42,103 nucleotides of DNA from Schleiferiaceae bacterium (GCA_022426185.1 JAKMEB010000024.1:1-42103), one strand, 5' to 3'. Shown: positions 5,848 to 15,407, counted from the first letter of the stretch. Notes: a model not told the origin generated them from the letters alone. Program-made: numbers and translations.

Positions 5848-8028
5848 ATGCGCAAATTCGTTTTTCTTTCTATTTTATTCCTACTGGTCTTTCCTTCAAA
5901 GGCAGCGCACCTTGTAGGAGGTGAAATATCCTATAAATGCGTAGGTACAGGAGTTAACGGAAATACTTACCAAATAAGGCTCACCATTTATAGAGACTGT
6001 AATTCGAGTGGAGCTCCTTTTGACATGCAGGCACCTATAAGTATTTACGGGGGGCCCAATCAAAATACGGTAGTTCAGACCATTATGGTTGGGCGTGGCC
6101 CAATCGTAGGAATTCCTGCCGTCGTGAACAACCCTTGCTTACAGACGCCACCTAATGTGTGCACGGAGAAGGCGACCTATACTACGAATGTGACGCTTCA
6201 GCCAGCAACGCACGGTTATACCATAACCTATCAACGGTGTTGCAGAAACAATACGATCTCAAATGTTGCGAATTCCGGTACTTGGGGAAGTTCCTATTAC
6301 ATTAAAATACCGCCCCAAGATTCCGTTTGTAACAGCAGTTGTGCCTTTACTTCTGACCCACCAATAGTCATGTGTAAAGATGACAGTCTTAATATCGATT
6401 TCTCAGTTTTAGAATTGGATGGAGATAGTGTGTTTTATTCATTATGTCAGCCGTTGCACGGGGGATCGCAAAACAGCCCCGCACCTAACCCACCAAGTTC
6501 ACCACCCTATACACCGGTTCCCTTTTTATTTCCTTACTCTACTGGTTATCCACTTCCTACTACCCCAACTATAGCCATCAACAACACTACTGGAATAGTT
6601 ACAGGAACCCCAACTGGGGTGGGACAGTATGTATTTGCAGTTTGTGCTGAGGAATACGACTCAAATGGTGTTCTACTTTCCACTTTAAGGAGGGATTATC
6701 AATTCAATGTCATGGTTTGCCAGAGTAATGTGTTTTCAAATCCTACTGCACAAGCTTTTCAGCCCAATACCATTTGTAATGGAACAACGGTCACGTTCTT
6801 AGACAGTTCCTATAATGGCACCAACTATCTGTGGTTGTTTAACGACCCCAATAATCCTGGAGCATCGGCCACCGGTCAAAATCCAAGCTATACTTTTAGC
6901 GATACCGGTACATACACGATTCAATTGATTTTAAATCCGGGCTACCCTTGTACAGATACTGCAGAGGTTACCTACGAACTTTACAATCCTGTAAATCCAG
7001 CATATTCATTCACCGGACCGGTTTGCTTCGATGAAAACTTGATCACCTTCCAAAACCAAAGCTCAAACGGCGGAAATGCTATTGCAAATTGGGACTTCGG
7101 TCCAGACGCGAGTATTCCAACATTTACCGGTTGGAATCCGCCGCCGATAGTTTTTAATACCTGGGGAGACCACTATGTCAGCCTTAGTATTGAAGAAAAC
7201 GGCTGTGAAGATACATTCGTAGATACTGTGCGAATTTACCGCAGACCTGAAACCGATGTAACTGTTCAAAATCAAATAGGTTGTGCACCATTTACGGTGG
7301 AGTTTTGGGACAGTACTATAACCGACGGACAGGTCATTTACAATTGGGATTTTGGCAATGGCGTATTGAGCAGTGACAGTAATGCGGTTTATACGTATTC
7401 TAATCCCGGGACTTATGATCTCAACCTTACCATTTATTTCATTGAAGGGTGTACGGATACCATCACCGTTTCGTATTCCGATTTTATTACCGTGTACCCT
7501 TCGCCAACGAGCTCTTTTGTTGCCGATCCCACGAACGCTACTATTTATACTTCAAATATTGAAATCACAGATTTAGCCGCTGATCCGTCTGATGATATCA
7601 TCACCAGCATGGGCGACGGTAGTATTTATTATAATCAAGCCCTTTTCAACCATTCCTACAGCGATACAGGCTGGTTTGAAGTGGAGCATGTCGTCATCAA
7701 TACTTTCGATTGTCCGGACACTTCTAAGGCAATGATTCGAATCAATCCAGAGACGCTCATTTTTGTGCCAAATGCCTTTACTCCGGATGGTGACGGAAAG
7801 AATGAAGTGTTCTTTGCAACCGCCGTGGGGATCAAGGACTTTCAATTGAAAATCTTCAATCGATGGGGAGCGGTCATGTTCGAGACCGACGACCCTTCTC
7901 AAGGGTGGGATGGTATGCATCCAAATGGCACAGACGCTGTTAAAGGCGTATACACCTGGATGGTGTTCGCAAAAGGTCAGAACGATAAATTAATTGAAAA
8001 GCGAGGGAATCTGAGTTTGCTGCGTTAG
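5848..8028 (+). CDS. Secreted PKD-domain protein with T9SS type B sorting domain
   Basis: A 726-residue secreted protein. A signal peptide (about 1-20, ending PSKAA) is followed by a Cys-rich region of about 270 residues with paired cysteines (YQRCCRNN, SVCNSSCAF), then three PKD-like beta domains between about 295 and 560 marked by NYLWLFNDP, IANWDFGPD and VIYNWDFGNG. The C-terminus from residue 639 (FVPNAFTPDGDGKNE, LKIFNRWG, GWDG, GVYTW) is a gliding-motility-associated type B T9SS domain. Such proteins are surface-exposed adhesin-like or matrix components; no enzyme domain is seen. The gene runs to within 3 bp of convergent crcB with no hairpin between. Confidence 0.88.
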   Translation: MRKFVFLSILFLLVFPSKAAHLVGGEISYKCVGTGVNGNTYQIRLTIYRDCNSSGAPFDMQAPISIYGGPNQNTVVQTIMVGRGPIVGIPAVVNNPCLQTPPNVCTEKATYTTNVTLQPATHGYTITYQRCCRNNTISNVANSGTWGSSYYIKIPPQDSVCNSSCAFTSDPPIVMCKDDSLNIDFSVLELDGDSVFYSLCQPLHGGSQNSPAPNPPSSPPYTPVPFLFPYSTGYPLPTTPTIAINNTTGIVTGTPTGVGQYVFAVCAEEYDSNGVLLSTLRRDYQFNVMVCQSNVFSNPTAQAFQPNTICNGTTVTFLDSSYNGTNYLWLFNDPNNPGASATGQNPSYTFSDTGTYTIQLILNPGYPCTDTAEVTYELYNPVNPAYSFTGPVCFDENLITFQNQSSNGGNAIANWDFGPDASIPTFTGWNPPPIVFNTWGDHYVSLSIEENGCEDTFVDTVRIYRRPETDVTVQNQIGCAPFTVEFWDSTITDGQVIYNWDFGNGVLSSDSNAVYTYSNPGTYDLNLTIYFIEGCTDTITVSYSDFITVYPSPTSSFVADPTNATIYTSNIEITDLAADPSDDIITSMGDGSIYYNQALFNHSYSDTGWFEVEHVVINTFDCPDTSKAMIRINPETLIFVPNAFTPDGDGKNEVFFATAVGIKDFQLKIFNRWGAVMFETDDPSQGWDGMHPNGTDAVKGVYTWMVFAKGQNDKLIEKRGNLSLLR

Positions 8029-8031
8029 CCG

Positions 8032-8421
8032 TTATACTCCTTCACCACGTATGGTCCAAAATACAGTTGCTAAAGCGGCTCCCACACCCAGAACAATAGA
8101 CAGGCTTACATAAAGGATTGCTTCCGCAGTTCTTCCCGTAGTAATCAGATTTACAGTTTCTATGGAAAAGGTGCTGAAGGTGGACCACCCGCCACAAAAT
8201 CCAGTTCCTAATAGCAAAAGATGCATCAGTTTGGATTTGTCATCGTATGCATCCATAATCACTACTAAAACTACACTAGCTAAAACATTAATCAATAATG
8301 TAGTCCAGTGCCCCTGCAGCCAGCCATTTGCGACAATCGCTTTAGACATAGCAAATCTTAATAAAGAGCCGCAACCACCGCCAATAAATACTGCTAAATA
8401 GGCCATCATGTTCAATTCCAT
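8032..8421 (-). CDS. crcB: Fluoride channel CrcB/Fluc
   Basis: A 129-residue, four-helix membrane protein that exports fluoride as a dual-topology dimer. Visible family motifs are GGGCGSLLRFAMS near the N-terminus, TLLINVLASVV in helix 2 and GFCGGWSTFSTFSIE in helix 3 (family consensus GxxGxxTTFSTF, here with Trp). The long start at 8421 overlaps the upstream PAP2 gene by 10 bp; in-frame ATGs at 8409 and 8406, directly after the PAP2 stop, are equally plausible. It is the last gene of the overlapping obg-PAP2-crcB string. I see no fluoride riboswitch. Confidence 0.92.
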   Translation of the reverse strand: MELNMMAYLAVFIGGGCGSLLRFAMSKAIVANGWLQGHWTTLLINVLASVVLVVIMDAYDDKSKLMHLLLLGTGFCGGWSTFSTFSIETVNLITTGRTAEAILYVSLSIVLGVGAALATVFWTIRGEGV

Positions 8422-8942
8422 GTTGTTTCAACTTTATTTAAAACGAAGCTAATAAGAATCCCCCAGGCAGCGCCGGCAACTAAATCTGATGGATAATGTA
8501 CACCTAAGTGAATTCTAGAAAAACTTTGAATAGCAGCTGCAACTAAAAGAACAGGGAACCAACTTGAATGCAACCATTTACGTACTAAAAATGCAAGACC
8601 AAATCCGTTTGCTGCATGGGCGCTAAAAAATCCAAAAGGACTGCAATGCGCTAAAACACGCAGGCCTTCCACTTCATGACAAGGCCTGGGTCGCTCAAAT
8701 GTGTATTTAAAGAATTCTGCACCTTGGTCAAATAGTAGGATACCAATAACCACCAATGCGAGGCGTTTTGTGAATACTACAAAAGTACTAGAGATGTAAA
8801 GCCGATGAATAAGTACCGCATACAAAGGCAACCAAGTCACGGTTTTCGTAGTCGCAAGCCAAAAGGTATCCGCAGCTTCCGGAAACAGCCTATTTAATGC
8901 GAGCAGTGCATTCGTATCTAGGCTATTTAACTGCTCCAACAT
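8412..8942 (-). CDS. PAP2 family membrane phosphatase
   Basis: The 176-residue integral membrane protein has the three PAP2 motifs: KYTFERPRP (K-x6-RP), FSAHAANG (in place of PSGH, catalytic His kept) and SRIHLGVHYPSD (SR-x5-H-x3-D). Members hydrolyse lipid phosphates such as undecaprenyl diphosphate or phosphatidylglycerophosphate on the outer face of the inner membrane; the substrate here is not determined. Its ATG shares one base with the obg stop codon (TAATG), implying coupled translation. Confidence 0.88.
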   Translation of the reverse strand: MLEQLNSLDTNALLALNRLFPEAADTFWLATTKTVTWLPLYAVLIHRLYISSTFVVFTKRLALVVIGILLFDQGAEFFKYTFERPRPCHEVEGLRVLAHCSPFGFFSAHAANGFGLAFLVRKWLHSSWFPVLLVAAAIQSFSRIHLGVHYPSDLVAGAAWGILISFVLNKVETTWN

Positions 8943-9940
8943 TATGCAGGCGCATTTAGTTTTTCCCAGATTACGTCCTTCAACTGCATGATGTTTTTGC
9001 CAGCAACAGATGAGATAAAGAGATGTGGAATATTTGAAGGCAATTGGGCTGCAATTTCATTTTGGAGATCTTCGTCGATCATATCACACTTGGTAATTGC
9101 CAATATGCGCTCTTTATCCGCCAATTCTGGATTGTACTTGACTAATTCATTAAAGAGAATTTCATATTCCTTGGCATAATCGTCCGCATCAGCAGGGACC
9201 ATGAACAGTAATAAAGCATTGCGTTCAATATGACGTAAAAACCTATATCCAAGTCCTTTTCCTTCAGCCGCACCTTCAATAATTCCGGGGATATCCGCCA
9301 TTACAAATGAACGTTCATCGCGGTATTGTACCATTCCTAAATTAGGTACTAGCGTAGTAAATGGATAGTTGGCGATTTCAGGTTTGGCAGCACTAACCAC
9401 ACTTAACAGCGTACTTTTACCTGCATTTGGAAAGCCAACCAACCCGACGTCAGCCAATACTTTTAATTCCAAAATATACCAACCTTCAACAGGATCCTCC
9501 CCAGGTTGAGCAAAACGCGGCGTTTGAAAAGTTGCACTCTTAAAGTGAACATTTCCTAAGCCGCCACGACCACCTTTAACAAGGATGTGCTCATCACCAT
9601 GCGCTGTGATTTCAAAAAGCACTTCTCCAGTTTCTTCGTCTTTCGCTATGGTTCCTAGCGGGACTTCAATGTAGCGATCTTCGCCGTTGGCGCCGGTACG
9701 TTCTTGACCTGATCCGTTTTCTCCTGAAGCCGCTTTTATATGCTTTTGGTATTTCAACGGTAATAACGTCCACATTTGGGCATTGCCACGAATAATAACG
9801 TGTCCTCCTCTACCTCCATCACCGCCGTCAGGCCCCCCTTTTGAGGTCATGCGGTTTCGCAATAAATGCGTAGAACCGCGGCCACCGCGGCCGCTTTTGC
9901 AGTAAATCTTTACGTAGTCTATGAAGTTGCTTCCAGCCAT
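8942..9940 (-). CDS. obg: Obg family GTPase
   Basis: A 332-residue ribosome-assembly and stress-linked GTPase. The N-terminal Obg fold contains the Gly-rich sheets [13 protein letters not shown] and [13 protein letters not shown]. The G domain shows GFPNAGKST (G1), [10 protein letters not shown] (G3) and TKCD (G4). The start is the ATG at 9940 ([12 protein letters not shown]); the longer reading frame to a TTG at 9985 runs into a -7 box at 9983-9990. It heads the obg-PAP2-crcB overlap group and lies 80 bp after adk on the same strand. Confidence 0.96.
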   Translation of the reverse strand: MAGSNFIDYVKIYCKSGRGGRGSTHLLRNRMTSKGGPDGGDGGRGGHVIIRGNAQMWTLLPLKYQKHIKAASGENGSGQERTGANGEDRYIEVPLGTIAKDEETGEVLFEITAHGDEHILVKGGRGGLGNVHFKSATFQTPRFAQPGEDPVEGWYILELKVLADVGLVGFPNAGKSTLLSVVSAAKPEIANYPFTTLVPNLGMVQYRDERSFVMADIPGIIEGAAEGKGLGYRFLRHIERNALLLFMVPADADDYAKEYEILFNELVKYNPELADKERILAITKCDMIDEDLQNEIAAQLPSNIPHLFISSVAGKNIMQLKDVIWEKLNAPA

Positions 9941-9982
9941 AATGTGAAAAAAGCAGCCTCCCTTTACTGGGAAACTGCTTTG

Positions 9983-9990
9983 CAAAAATA
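9983..9990 (-). promoter_or_regulatory. -7 box of obg
   Basis: Read on the minus strand the sequence is TATTTTTG, an exact TAnnTTTG match, giving a leader of about 40 nt before the ATG at 9940. No good -33 element is seen. Confidence 0.55.
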
Positions 9991-10020
9991 CGATTGTATT
10001 GTGAAGTGTCGACCTGAGGT

Positions 10021-10593
10021 CTAAAGAGTGTCAATAATAGCTACCAGGCGAAGGGTAATTTCCTCGATAGAACCAACACCATCGATGCCTTGGTATTTGT
10101 GTTGGGCTTCGTAGAATTCTTTTACCGGTGCCGTTTCGTTGTTGTAAACATCTATTCTGTTCTGGATTACAGCAGGATCTGCATCGTCAGGACGTCCGGA
10201 AGTCTTAGCACGTTCTGCAAGACGAACACGAAGTTCAGCTTCAGGAACCTCTAACGCAACCATGCTCGTAATACCTGTGTTCTGCCCTTGCAAGAATGCA
10301 TCTAGTGCTGAAGCCTGGGCATTCGTGCGTGGAAATCCGTCAAAAATAAAGCCCTTTGCGTCCGGGTTTTTATTCACCGCATCTTCCAGCATGGATATTG
10401 TTACGGAATCTGGGACCAATTGACCCTGATCCATGAATGACTTCGCTAAAACGCCTAATTCCGTTTCGTTTTTAATGTTGTAGCGAAAGAGGTCGCCCGT
10501 ACTCAAATGAACCAACTGATAACGATCAACTAAAAAGGCACTTTGTGTTCCTTTACCTGCCCCGGGAGGGCCGAATAGGACTAGATTTAACAT
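10021..10593 (-). CDS. adk: Adenylate kinase
   Basis: A 190-residue cytosolic enzyme converting AMP plus ATP to two ADP. The P-loop GPPGAGKGT is at residues 8-16, followed by the AMP-binding [10 protein letters not shown] and [11 protein letters not shown]. The lid is short ([16 protein letters not shown]) with no zinc cysteines, and the length fits the short bacterial form. It is transcribed away from the mannose-1-phosphate guanylyltransferase gene. Confidence 0.97.
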   Translation of the reverse strand: MLNLVLFGPPGAGKGTQSAFLVDRYQLVHLSTGDLFRYNIKNETELGVLAKSFMDQGQLVPDSVTISMLEDAVNKNPDAKGFIFDGFPRTNAQASALDAFLQGQNTGITSMVALEVPEAELRVRLAERAKTSGRPDDADPAVIQNRIDVYNNETAPVKEFYEAQHKYQGIDGVGSIEEITLRLVAIIDTL

Positions 10594-10646
10594 GGTTAAA
10601 GCATTTAATTAAAGGCGCGAAGATACCGCGCAAAGCGAGAAAATCG

Positions 10647-10654
10647 TAGTTTTG
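10647..10654 (+). promoter_or_regulatory. -7 box of mannose-1-phosphate guanylyltransferase gene
   Basis: TAGTTTTG is an exact TAnnTTTG match in the divergent region after adk, giving a leader of about 54 nt. No TTTG is found at -33. Confidence 0.5.
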
Positions 10655-10711
10655 TACCCGTTTTGAGGACAATTCTCAAACCAACAACACACTGAAACAC
10701 TGAACCATACC

Positions 10712-11797
10712 ATGCGTACTCCATATTGTGTAATTATGGCTGGGGGAATTGGGAGCCGATTTTGGCCCATGTCCACTGAAAAAAACCCAAAGCAATTTTT
10801 AGATTTCTTAGGAACTGGCGAGAGTTTGATGCAGCAAACCTACAAGAGAGTCCGTCGAATTTTCGAACCAGAAAACATATTAGTAGTAACGCATGAGAAT
10901 TATGCCGCGTTAACCCAGGAGCACCTACCAGAGCTGCCTGAGAAGAATATTATTCTCGAACCGCTCCGCAGAAATACAGCACCCTGTATTGCATATGCCG
11001 CTTTAAAAATTAAGAAGCGCGACCCAAAAGCCAATATGTTTATCACTCCAGCGGATCATTTGATCACCGACGAAGATGCTTTCGAAGCAACCGTCCGCAG
11101 AGGGCTTGCAAAAACTGAAGAATCGGATTGCTTTGTTACCATAGGCATTCAACCGCATAAACCAGAAACAGGCTACGGTTACATTCAGTACAATGAATCG
11201 CTAGGAGACGACCACGGCAGTTTTGCGGTTAAAGCGTTTACAGAAAAACCAGATATAGAACACGCCAAGAAATTCTTAGAGAGTGGTGATTTTCTGTGGA
11301 ATGCAGGAATGTTTATCTGGAATATTGATGCACTATCAAGTGGCTTAGATGCCCATTTACCTGAGTTAATGACCACCTTAGGTGAGACTTGGAATGATCT
11401 GGACACAGCCTATGAAAAAGCCAGTATCGAACGAATCTATGGGGAATGTGAGAATATTTCTATAGACTACGGGTTAATGGAGCGCGCGGACCAAGTTTGT
11501 GTGATTCCAGCGAAGATGGGTTGGTCAGATTTGGGAAACTGGGGCGCTATTTATGATCTAGGATCTAAGGATGCACAGGAAAATGTCGTTGTTGGCAACC
11601 ATGTGTTACTCCAAGACTGTACGTCTTGTTTGGTCGTGAATGCAGTTAAGGATAAGGCGCTCGTACTTACCGGTCTGTCGAACAAAATTGTTGTCCAAAC
11701 GGCAGCAACCACTTTAACATTTCCTCAAGGCAACGATCAGGCAATCAAACAGATTGTAAAAGCAGTCAAAATAGAATTGGGCGAGGCGTTCGTATAA
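10712..11797 (+). CDS. manC: Mannose-1-phosphate guanylyltransferase
   Basis: The 361-residue enzyme makes GDP-mannose from mannose-1-phosphate and GTP for surface polysaccharides and glycans. The nucleotidyltransferase signature AGGIGSRFWPMS lies at about residues 10-21, followed by KNPKQFLDFLG; further motifs are ITPADHLI and AFTEKPD. It is the short, monofunctional form without the phosphomannose isomerase domain of long ManC/AlgA proteins. A DUF389 gene follows by 36 bp on the same strand and may be co-transcribed. Confidence 0.93.
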   Translation: MRTPYCVIMAGGIGSRFWPMSTEKNPKQFLDFLGTGESLMQQTYKRVRRIFEPENILVVTHENYAALTQEHLPELPEKNIILEPLRRNTAPCIAYAALKIKKRDPKANMFITPADHLITDEDAFEATVRRGLAKTEESDCFVTIGIQPHKPETGYGYIQYNESLGDDHGSFAVKAFTEKPDIEHAKKFLESGDFLWNAGMFIWNIDALSSGLDAHLPELMTTLGETWNDLDTAYEKASIERIYGECENISIDYGLMERADQVCVIPAKMGWSDLGNWGAIYDLGSKDAQENVVVGNHVLLQDCTSCLVVNAVKDKALVLTGLSNKIVVQTAATTLTFPQGNDQAIKQIVKAVKIELGEAFV

Positions 11798-11833
11798 ATT
11801 CCCTAAGTTTAGGCACCCGCTTAAACACCGTTA

Positions 11834-13258
11834 ATGAAAGATAACCACACCTCCATGGAGGAGGGTGCTGCTGATGCAACACCAGCCACCAACACCACAA
11901 CCAGTGTATTAAGAAGCATCTGGAAACAATTCAGCTCGATCATCACTTCTTTTCTAGGAGAGCGTTTTTCGCTACTTGATTTCGCGCAACCTGAAAATAC
12001 TATAGAAGGCATCAAAAAAGATGTAGAGTTCAGAGGCTTCGCACTTTGGATTCTCATGTTCAGTATTGTTATCGCCTCTATTGGACTCAATGTAAATTCT
12101 ACAGCGGTAGTCATAGGTGCAATGTTAATATCACCTTTGATGGGACCCATAATGGGGGTTGGTCTTAGCTTAGGAATCAATGATTTTAATCTCCTTAAGA
12201 AATCCATTAAAAACCTCGGGGTCGCAGTGGGTATAGGACTTATTGTTTCAGCACTCTATTTTGCTGTAAGTCCCATTTCTACTCCTTCTAATGAGCTTTT
12301 TGCCCGGACCAACCCCACGCTGCTTGATGTTGTTGTAGCATTTTTCGGTGGCCTTGCGGGTATTTTAGCCGGGTCGCGAAAAGAAAAATCTAATGTCATA
12401 CCAGGCGTTGCCATCGCAACGGCTTTGATGCCACCGCTATGTACTGCTGGATTTGGTTTAGCGCATGGACAATGGAGTTACTTTTTTGGAGCACTCTATC
12501 TCTTTCTAATCAATAGTGTTCTCATAGCCGCGGCAACTACTATTGTTGTTCGCTACTTGCGATTCCCTATGGTTACCCTCATGGATCCCATTCGCGAAAA
12601 GAAAACGAAGCGGATGTTTTCCATTGCTTTAATTGTGGTTATTGTTCCTTCGATTTGGATCTTTTACCGAACCGTAACCAATACACTGGCACAAACGAAG
12701 GTGCACAACTTTGTAGAAGAGACCGTCGTTTATCCCGGTACTGAAGTGGTTAAAGAAGAAATCACCTTCGCAGGTGGCTTACCGGAAGTCAATATTGTTT
12801 TGTTTGGTGAGCTCATTCCTGAAGACCTCGTGTCTCAATGGGAATCCATTTTTTCAGATAAGTTTAAGGGCAGTCTTTCCATCATACAAGGCGACAATGG
12901 AAATGAGAGTTTAATGGAGCTATCAAAGCTAGTCAACCTCTATTCGGAAGGACGTGCCGAAGCAAAGACTTATTCGGATAAAATCGCTGCGCTTGAAGCA
13001 GAGCTCGCTTTGCTTGAGGGCCAATTAATTCCGGCGAATCTCGCGAAAGAGGTTCAAATAAATTACCCCGAAGTAACGGCCTTATCACTAGGAACCTTAC
13101 AAAGTGGAATCACGGATTCAACCTCAGGCTCGAGGTTACCGGTTGCTTTCATTCAATGGTCACCGGAGCTATCCGATAGTGCTCGAACAGAAAAAGCACA
13201 TCAAATAGCGAACTGGCTAGCAATTCGGTTGGAAGCAGATTCTGTATTAGTGAAATAA
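11834..13258 (+). CDS. DUF389 family (TIGR00341-like) membrane protein
   Basis: A 474-residue protein with an N-terminal cytosolic stretch, a core of about six hydrophobic segments (about residues 70-290) and a C-terminal soluble region with a helical segment rich in Glu/Lys. The core motifs NSTAVVIGAMLISPLMGP, GLAGILAGSRKEK and IATALMPPLCTAGFGLAHG are the conserved DUF389 signature. The family is uncharacterised; a transport role is often guessed. Transcription ends at a strong bidirectional terminator. Confidence 0.88.
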   Translation: MKDNHTSMEEGAADATPATNTTTSVLRSIWKQFSSIITSFLGERFSLLDFAQPENTIEGIKKDVEFRGFALWILMFSIVIASIGLNVNSTAVVIGAMLISPLMGPIMGVGLSLGINDFNLLKKSIKNLGVAVGIGLIVSALYFAVSPISTPSNELFARTNPTLLDVVVAFFGGLAGILAGSRKEKSNVIPGVAIATALMPPLCTAGFGLAHGQWSYFFGALYLFLINSVLIAAATTIVVRYLRFPMVTLMDPIREKKTKRMFSIALIVVIVPSIWIFYRTVTNTLAQTKVHNFVEETVVYPGTEVVKEEITFAGGLPEVNIVLFGELIPEDLVSQWESIFSDKFKGSLSIIQGDNGNESLMELSKLVNLYSEGRAEAKTYSDKIAALEAELALLEGQLIPANLAKEVQINYPEVTALSLGTLQSGITDSTSGSRLPVAFIQWSPELSDSARTEKAHQIANWLAIRLEADSVLVK

Positions 13259-13295
13259 AAAAAATCCCGCAGCTCGTTGAGCCGCGGGATTTTTC
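13259..13295. terminator. Bidirectional terminator between DUF389 gene and fumC
   Basis: AAAATCCCGC-a-GCT pairs with AGC-c-GCGGGATTTT around CGTTG, with A and T runs on the two sides, so it works for both convergent genes. Confidence 0.92.
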
Positions 13296-13314
13296 TTGAT
13301 AAAAACTTTAGCTG

Positions 13315-14709
13315 TTACAGTTTCCCAACCATAGTTTCAGGACGCACCCATTGGTCAAATTCTTCAGCAGTTAGATAGCCTAAATTGACTGCTTCTTGCT
13401 TTAGAGTCGTACCATTCTCATGGGCAGTCTTCGCAATTTTCGCAGCTTTCTCGTAGCCAATCTTGGTATTCAAAGCCGTAACCAACATCAAGGAATTATT
13501 CAAGTGGTTTTCGATCGCCTTGTAGTTGGGCTCGATGCCTACCGCGCAATTATTATTGAAACTCACACACGCATCGCCAATAAGCTCTGCACTTTGTAAT
13601 ACGTTGTAGGCCATCACCGGCTTGAACACATTCAATTCGTAATGACCTTGTGCTCCAGCTACTGTAACTGCAGTGTGATTCCCCATCACTTGAGCACATA
13701 CCATAGTAATGGCTTCTGCCTGTGTGGGATTCACTTTGCCCGGCATAATAGAAGAACCGGGTTCGTTTGCAGGTATACTGAGTTCTCCAATACCTGAACG
13801 TGGTCCAGAGGCCAGCATACGGATATCGTTCGCAATCTTATTCAAGCTTACAGCTAATTGGTTCAGTGCGCCATGAGTCTCAACTAGCGCATCGTGTGCT
13901 GCAAGTGCCTCAAACTTATTTTCAGCGGTACGGAAAGGCATTCCGGTGAATTCGGCAATGTACTTTGCCACCGTTTCAGAATAGCCATCAGGCGTATTGA
14001 TACCTGTACCTACAGCTGTTCCTCCGAGCGCGATTTCGCTCATATGATCCAGCGTGTTACGCAGTGCTTTAAGTCCATGGTTTAATTGGCTCACATACCC
14101 AGAAAATTCTTGACCCACCGTTAGCGGCGTAGCATCCATGAGGTGGGTACGTCCAATCTTTACCACATTCCAAAACTCTTTACTCTTCGCCTCAAGGGTA
14201 TCACGTAAAAGCGTTACCGAGGGTATGGTATTTTCTACGACCTTCTTGTAGATCGCAATATGCATTCCAGTCGGGAACGTATCGTTTGAGCTTTGGCTCT
14301 TATTCACATCATCGTTTGGATGAATGCTATTATTACCATCACCCAATGCGCCTCCCGTGAGCACGTGTGCACGGTTCGCGATGACCTCATTTGTATTCAT
14401 GTTGCTTTGGGTACCTGATCCGGTTTGCCAAACGACAAGGGGAAACTGATCATTGTGCTTACCCGCTAAAATTTCATCACAAACGGACGCAATAAGATCA
14501 CGCTTCTCCACTGGTAAAACACCTGCCTCACAATTTGCATAGGCTGCGGCTTTCTTAAGATAGGCAAAACCTTCAATGATTTCGAGCGGCATAGTACCTG
14601 CTGGACCAATCTTAAAATTATTTCGTGAACGCTCCGTTTGTGCACCCCAGTATTTATCTGAAGGTACCTTCACTTCACCCATAGTGTCGTGTTCTATTCT
14701 GTATTCCAT
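13315..14709 (-). CDS. fumC: Fumarate hydratase, class II
   Basis: The 464-residue TCA-cycle enzyme reversibly hydrates fumarate to malate and needs no iron-sulfur cluster. The superfamily signature [15 protein letters not shown], the substrate-binding QSSNDTFPT and [10 protein letters not shown] are intact and the length is typical. Aspartase is the main alternative, but the overall motif set favours fumarase. Its 5' region is shared head-to-head with a small membrane-peptide gene. Confidence 0.95.
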   Translation of the reverse strand: MEYRIEHDTMGEVKVPSDKYWGAQTERSRNNFKIGPAGTMPLEIIEGFAYLKKAAAYANCEAGVLPVEKRDLIASVCDEILAGKHNDQFPLVVWQTGSGTQSNMNTNEVIANRAHVLTGGALGDGNNSIHPNDDVNKSQSSNDTFPTGMHIAIYKKVVENTIPSVTLLRDTLEAKSKEFWNVVKIGRTHLMDATPLTVGQEFSGYVSQLNHGLKALRNTLDHMSEIALGGTAVGTGINTPDGYSETVAKYIAEFTGMPFRTAENKFEALAAHDALVETHGALNQLAVSLNKIANDIRMLASGPRSGIGELSIPANEPGSSIMPGKVNPTQAEAITMVCAQVMGNHTAVTVAGAQGHYELNVFKPVMAYNVLQSAELIGDACVSFNNNCAVGIEPNYKAIENHLNNSLMLVTALNTKIGYEKAAKIAKTAHENGTTLKQEAVNLGYLTAEEFDQWVRPETMVGKL

Positions 14710-14748
14710 GCTATTCGCTTGTGTAATTATAGAATTTCATTTCCATTA

Positions 14749-14756
14749 CAAATTTA
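14749..14756 (-). promoter_or_regulatory. -7 box of fumC
   Basis: Minus-strand TAAATTTG matches TAnnTTTG exactly and would give a leader of about 36 nt before the fumC ATG at 14709. Confidence 0.6.
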
Positions 14757-14790
14757 GGGCACAGATTTCCGTTAGAACGAATTGTGTTGC

Positions 14791-14798
14791 TATCTTTA
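14791..14798 (+). promoter_or_regulatory. -7 box of the 57-residue membrane peptide gene
   Basis: TATCTTTA differs from TAnnTTTG only at the last base and ends 21 bp before the ATG at 14820. Confidence 0.45.
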
Positions 14799-14819
14799 CA
14801 CCGACTTAAATGAACGACT

Positions 14820-14993
14820 ATGAAATTTTTAGGATTCCTCGTATTCTTAGTAGTAGCACTAATGGGCTTTTCAATGCTGGCATTTTTAGGCCTATTTGTT
14901 GGGTACTGGTTGACATTGATCGGCTTGGAGTCTATCAATCCTAAGTTAGCGCACGCTCTAATAGGTCACAAAGAAGACGAAACAGCAGAATAA
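14820..14993 (+). CDS. Small (57-residue) predicted membrane protein, unknown
   Basis: The frame begins MKFLGFLVFLVVALMGFSML and stays hydrophobic to about residue 35, then ends in a charged tail rich in Asp, Glu, Lys and His. It could be one long or two short membrane segments, or a signal-anchor. Support for a real gene: ATG start, a near-consensus -7 box at the right distance, an intergenic location with no other gene on either strand, and a strong terminator 18 bp after the stop. I do not recognise the family. Confidence 0.7.
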   Translation: MKFLGFLVFLVVALMGFSMLAFLGLFVGYWLTLIGLESINPKLAHALIGHKEDETAE

Positions 14994-15011
14994 TTACTGC
15001 TGACTGGATAT

Positions 15012-15044
15012 AAAAAAAGCCGACCCAATGGGTCGGCTTTTTTT
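15012..15044. terminator. Bidirectional terminator
   Basis: AAAAAAGCCGACCC pairs with GGGTCGGCTTTTTT around AAT, with A and T runs on both sides. It serves both the small plus-strand gene and the minus-strand arsC-like gene. Confidence 0.95.
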
Positions 15045-15058
15045 GTGTCAAAATTCCA

Positions 15059-15406
15059 CTACAGTAGCTCAATTAATTTATCCGCCGGACGGGCCACTAC
15101 GGCGCGATGACCATTAACAACGATAGGTCGCTCCATTAGTTTTGGATGTTCAATCATCGCTAGGATAATTTCATCCTCATCCAACTCTAGGTTCTTGTAC
15201 TCCTCCTTCCAAACGGCTTCATTCTTGCGTACAAGATCTACGGCGTCCATATCTAAGGCATCCAATACGTCTTCAAATTCTGCCGCACTCATGCTTTCCT
15301 CATCATTGAGGTAGAGTCGTGTTGTATGTTCAACTCCTCTTTCTTCTAATAATGCCAGCGCTTCGCGCGATTTCTGACAACGTGGATTGTGGTAAATCGT
15401 AATCAT
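15059..15406 (-). CDS. ArsC/Spx family protein (glutaredoxin-type arsenate reductase-like)
   Basis: A 115-residue thioredoxin-fold protein beginning MITIYHNPRCQKSREAL, with the single active Cys at position 10, and ending near RPIVVNGHRAVVARP, the conserved Arg/Pro loop of ArsC. Family members reduce arsenate with glutathione/glutaredoxin or, as YffB/Spx-like proteins, have unknown substrates; no other ars gene is nearby, so an arsenic role is not supported by context. The start at 15406 is 1 nt after the stop codon of the upstream T9SS gene, so a longer N-terminus inside that gene is unlikely. Confidence 0.87.
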   Translation of the reverse strand: MITIYHNPRCQKSREALALLEERGVEHTTRLYLNDEESMSAAEFEDVLDALDMDAVDLVRKNEAVWKEEYKNLELDEDEIILAMIEHPKLMERPIVVNGHRAVVARPADKLIELL

Positions 15407-15407
15407 A

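Noticed and set aside
8421-8942. Possible fluoride riboswitch for crcB
   Set aside because: The region upstream of crcB is the coding sequence of the PAP2 gene and no fluoride-riboswitch core was seen.
11802-11813. CCTAA-gt-TTAGG dyad before the DUF389 gene
   Set aside because: Only 5-bp arms; such short dyads are expected by chance, and the overlapping TAAGTTTA is an imperfect -7 box.
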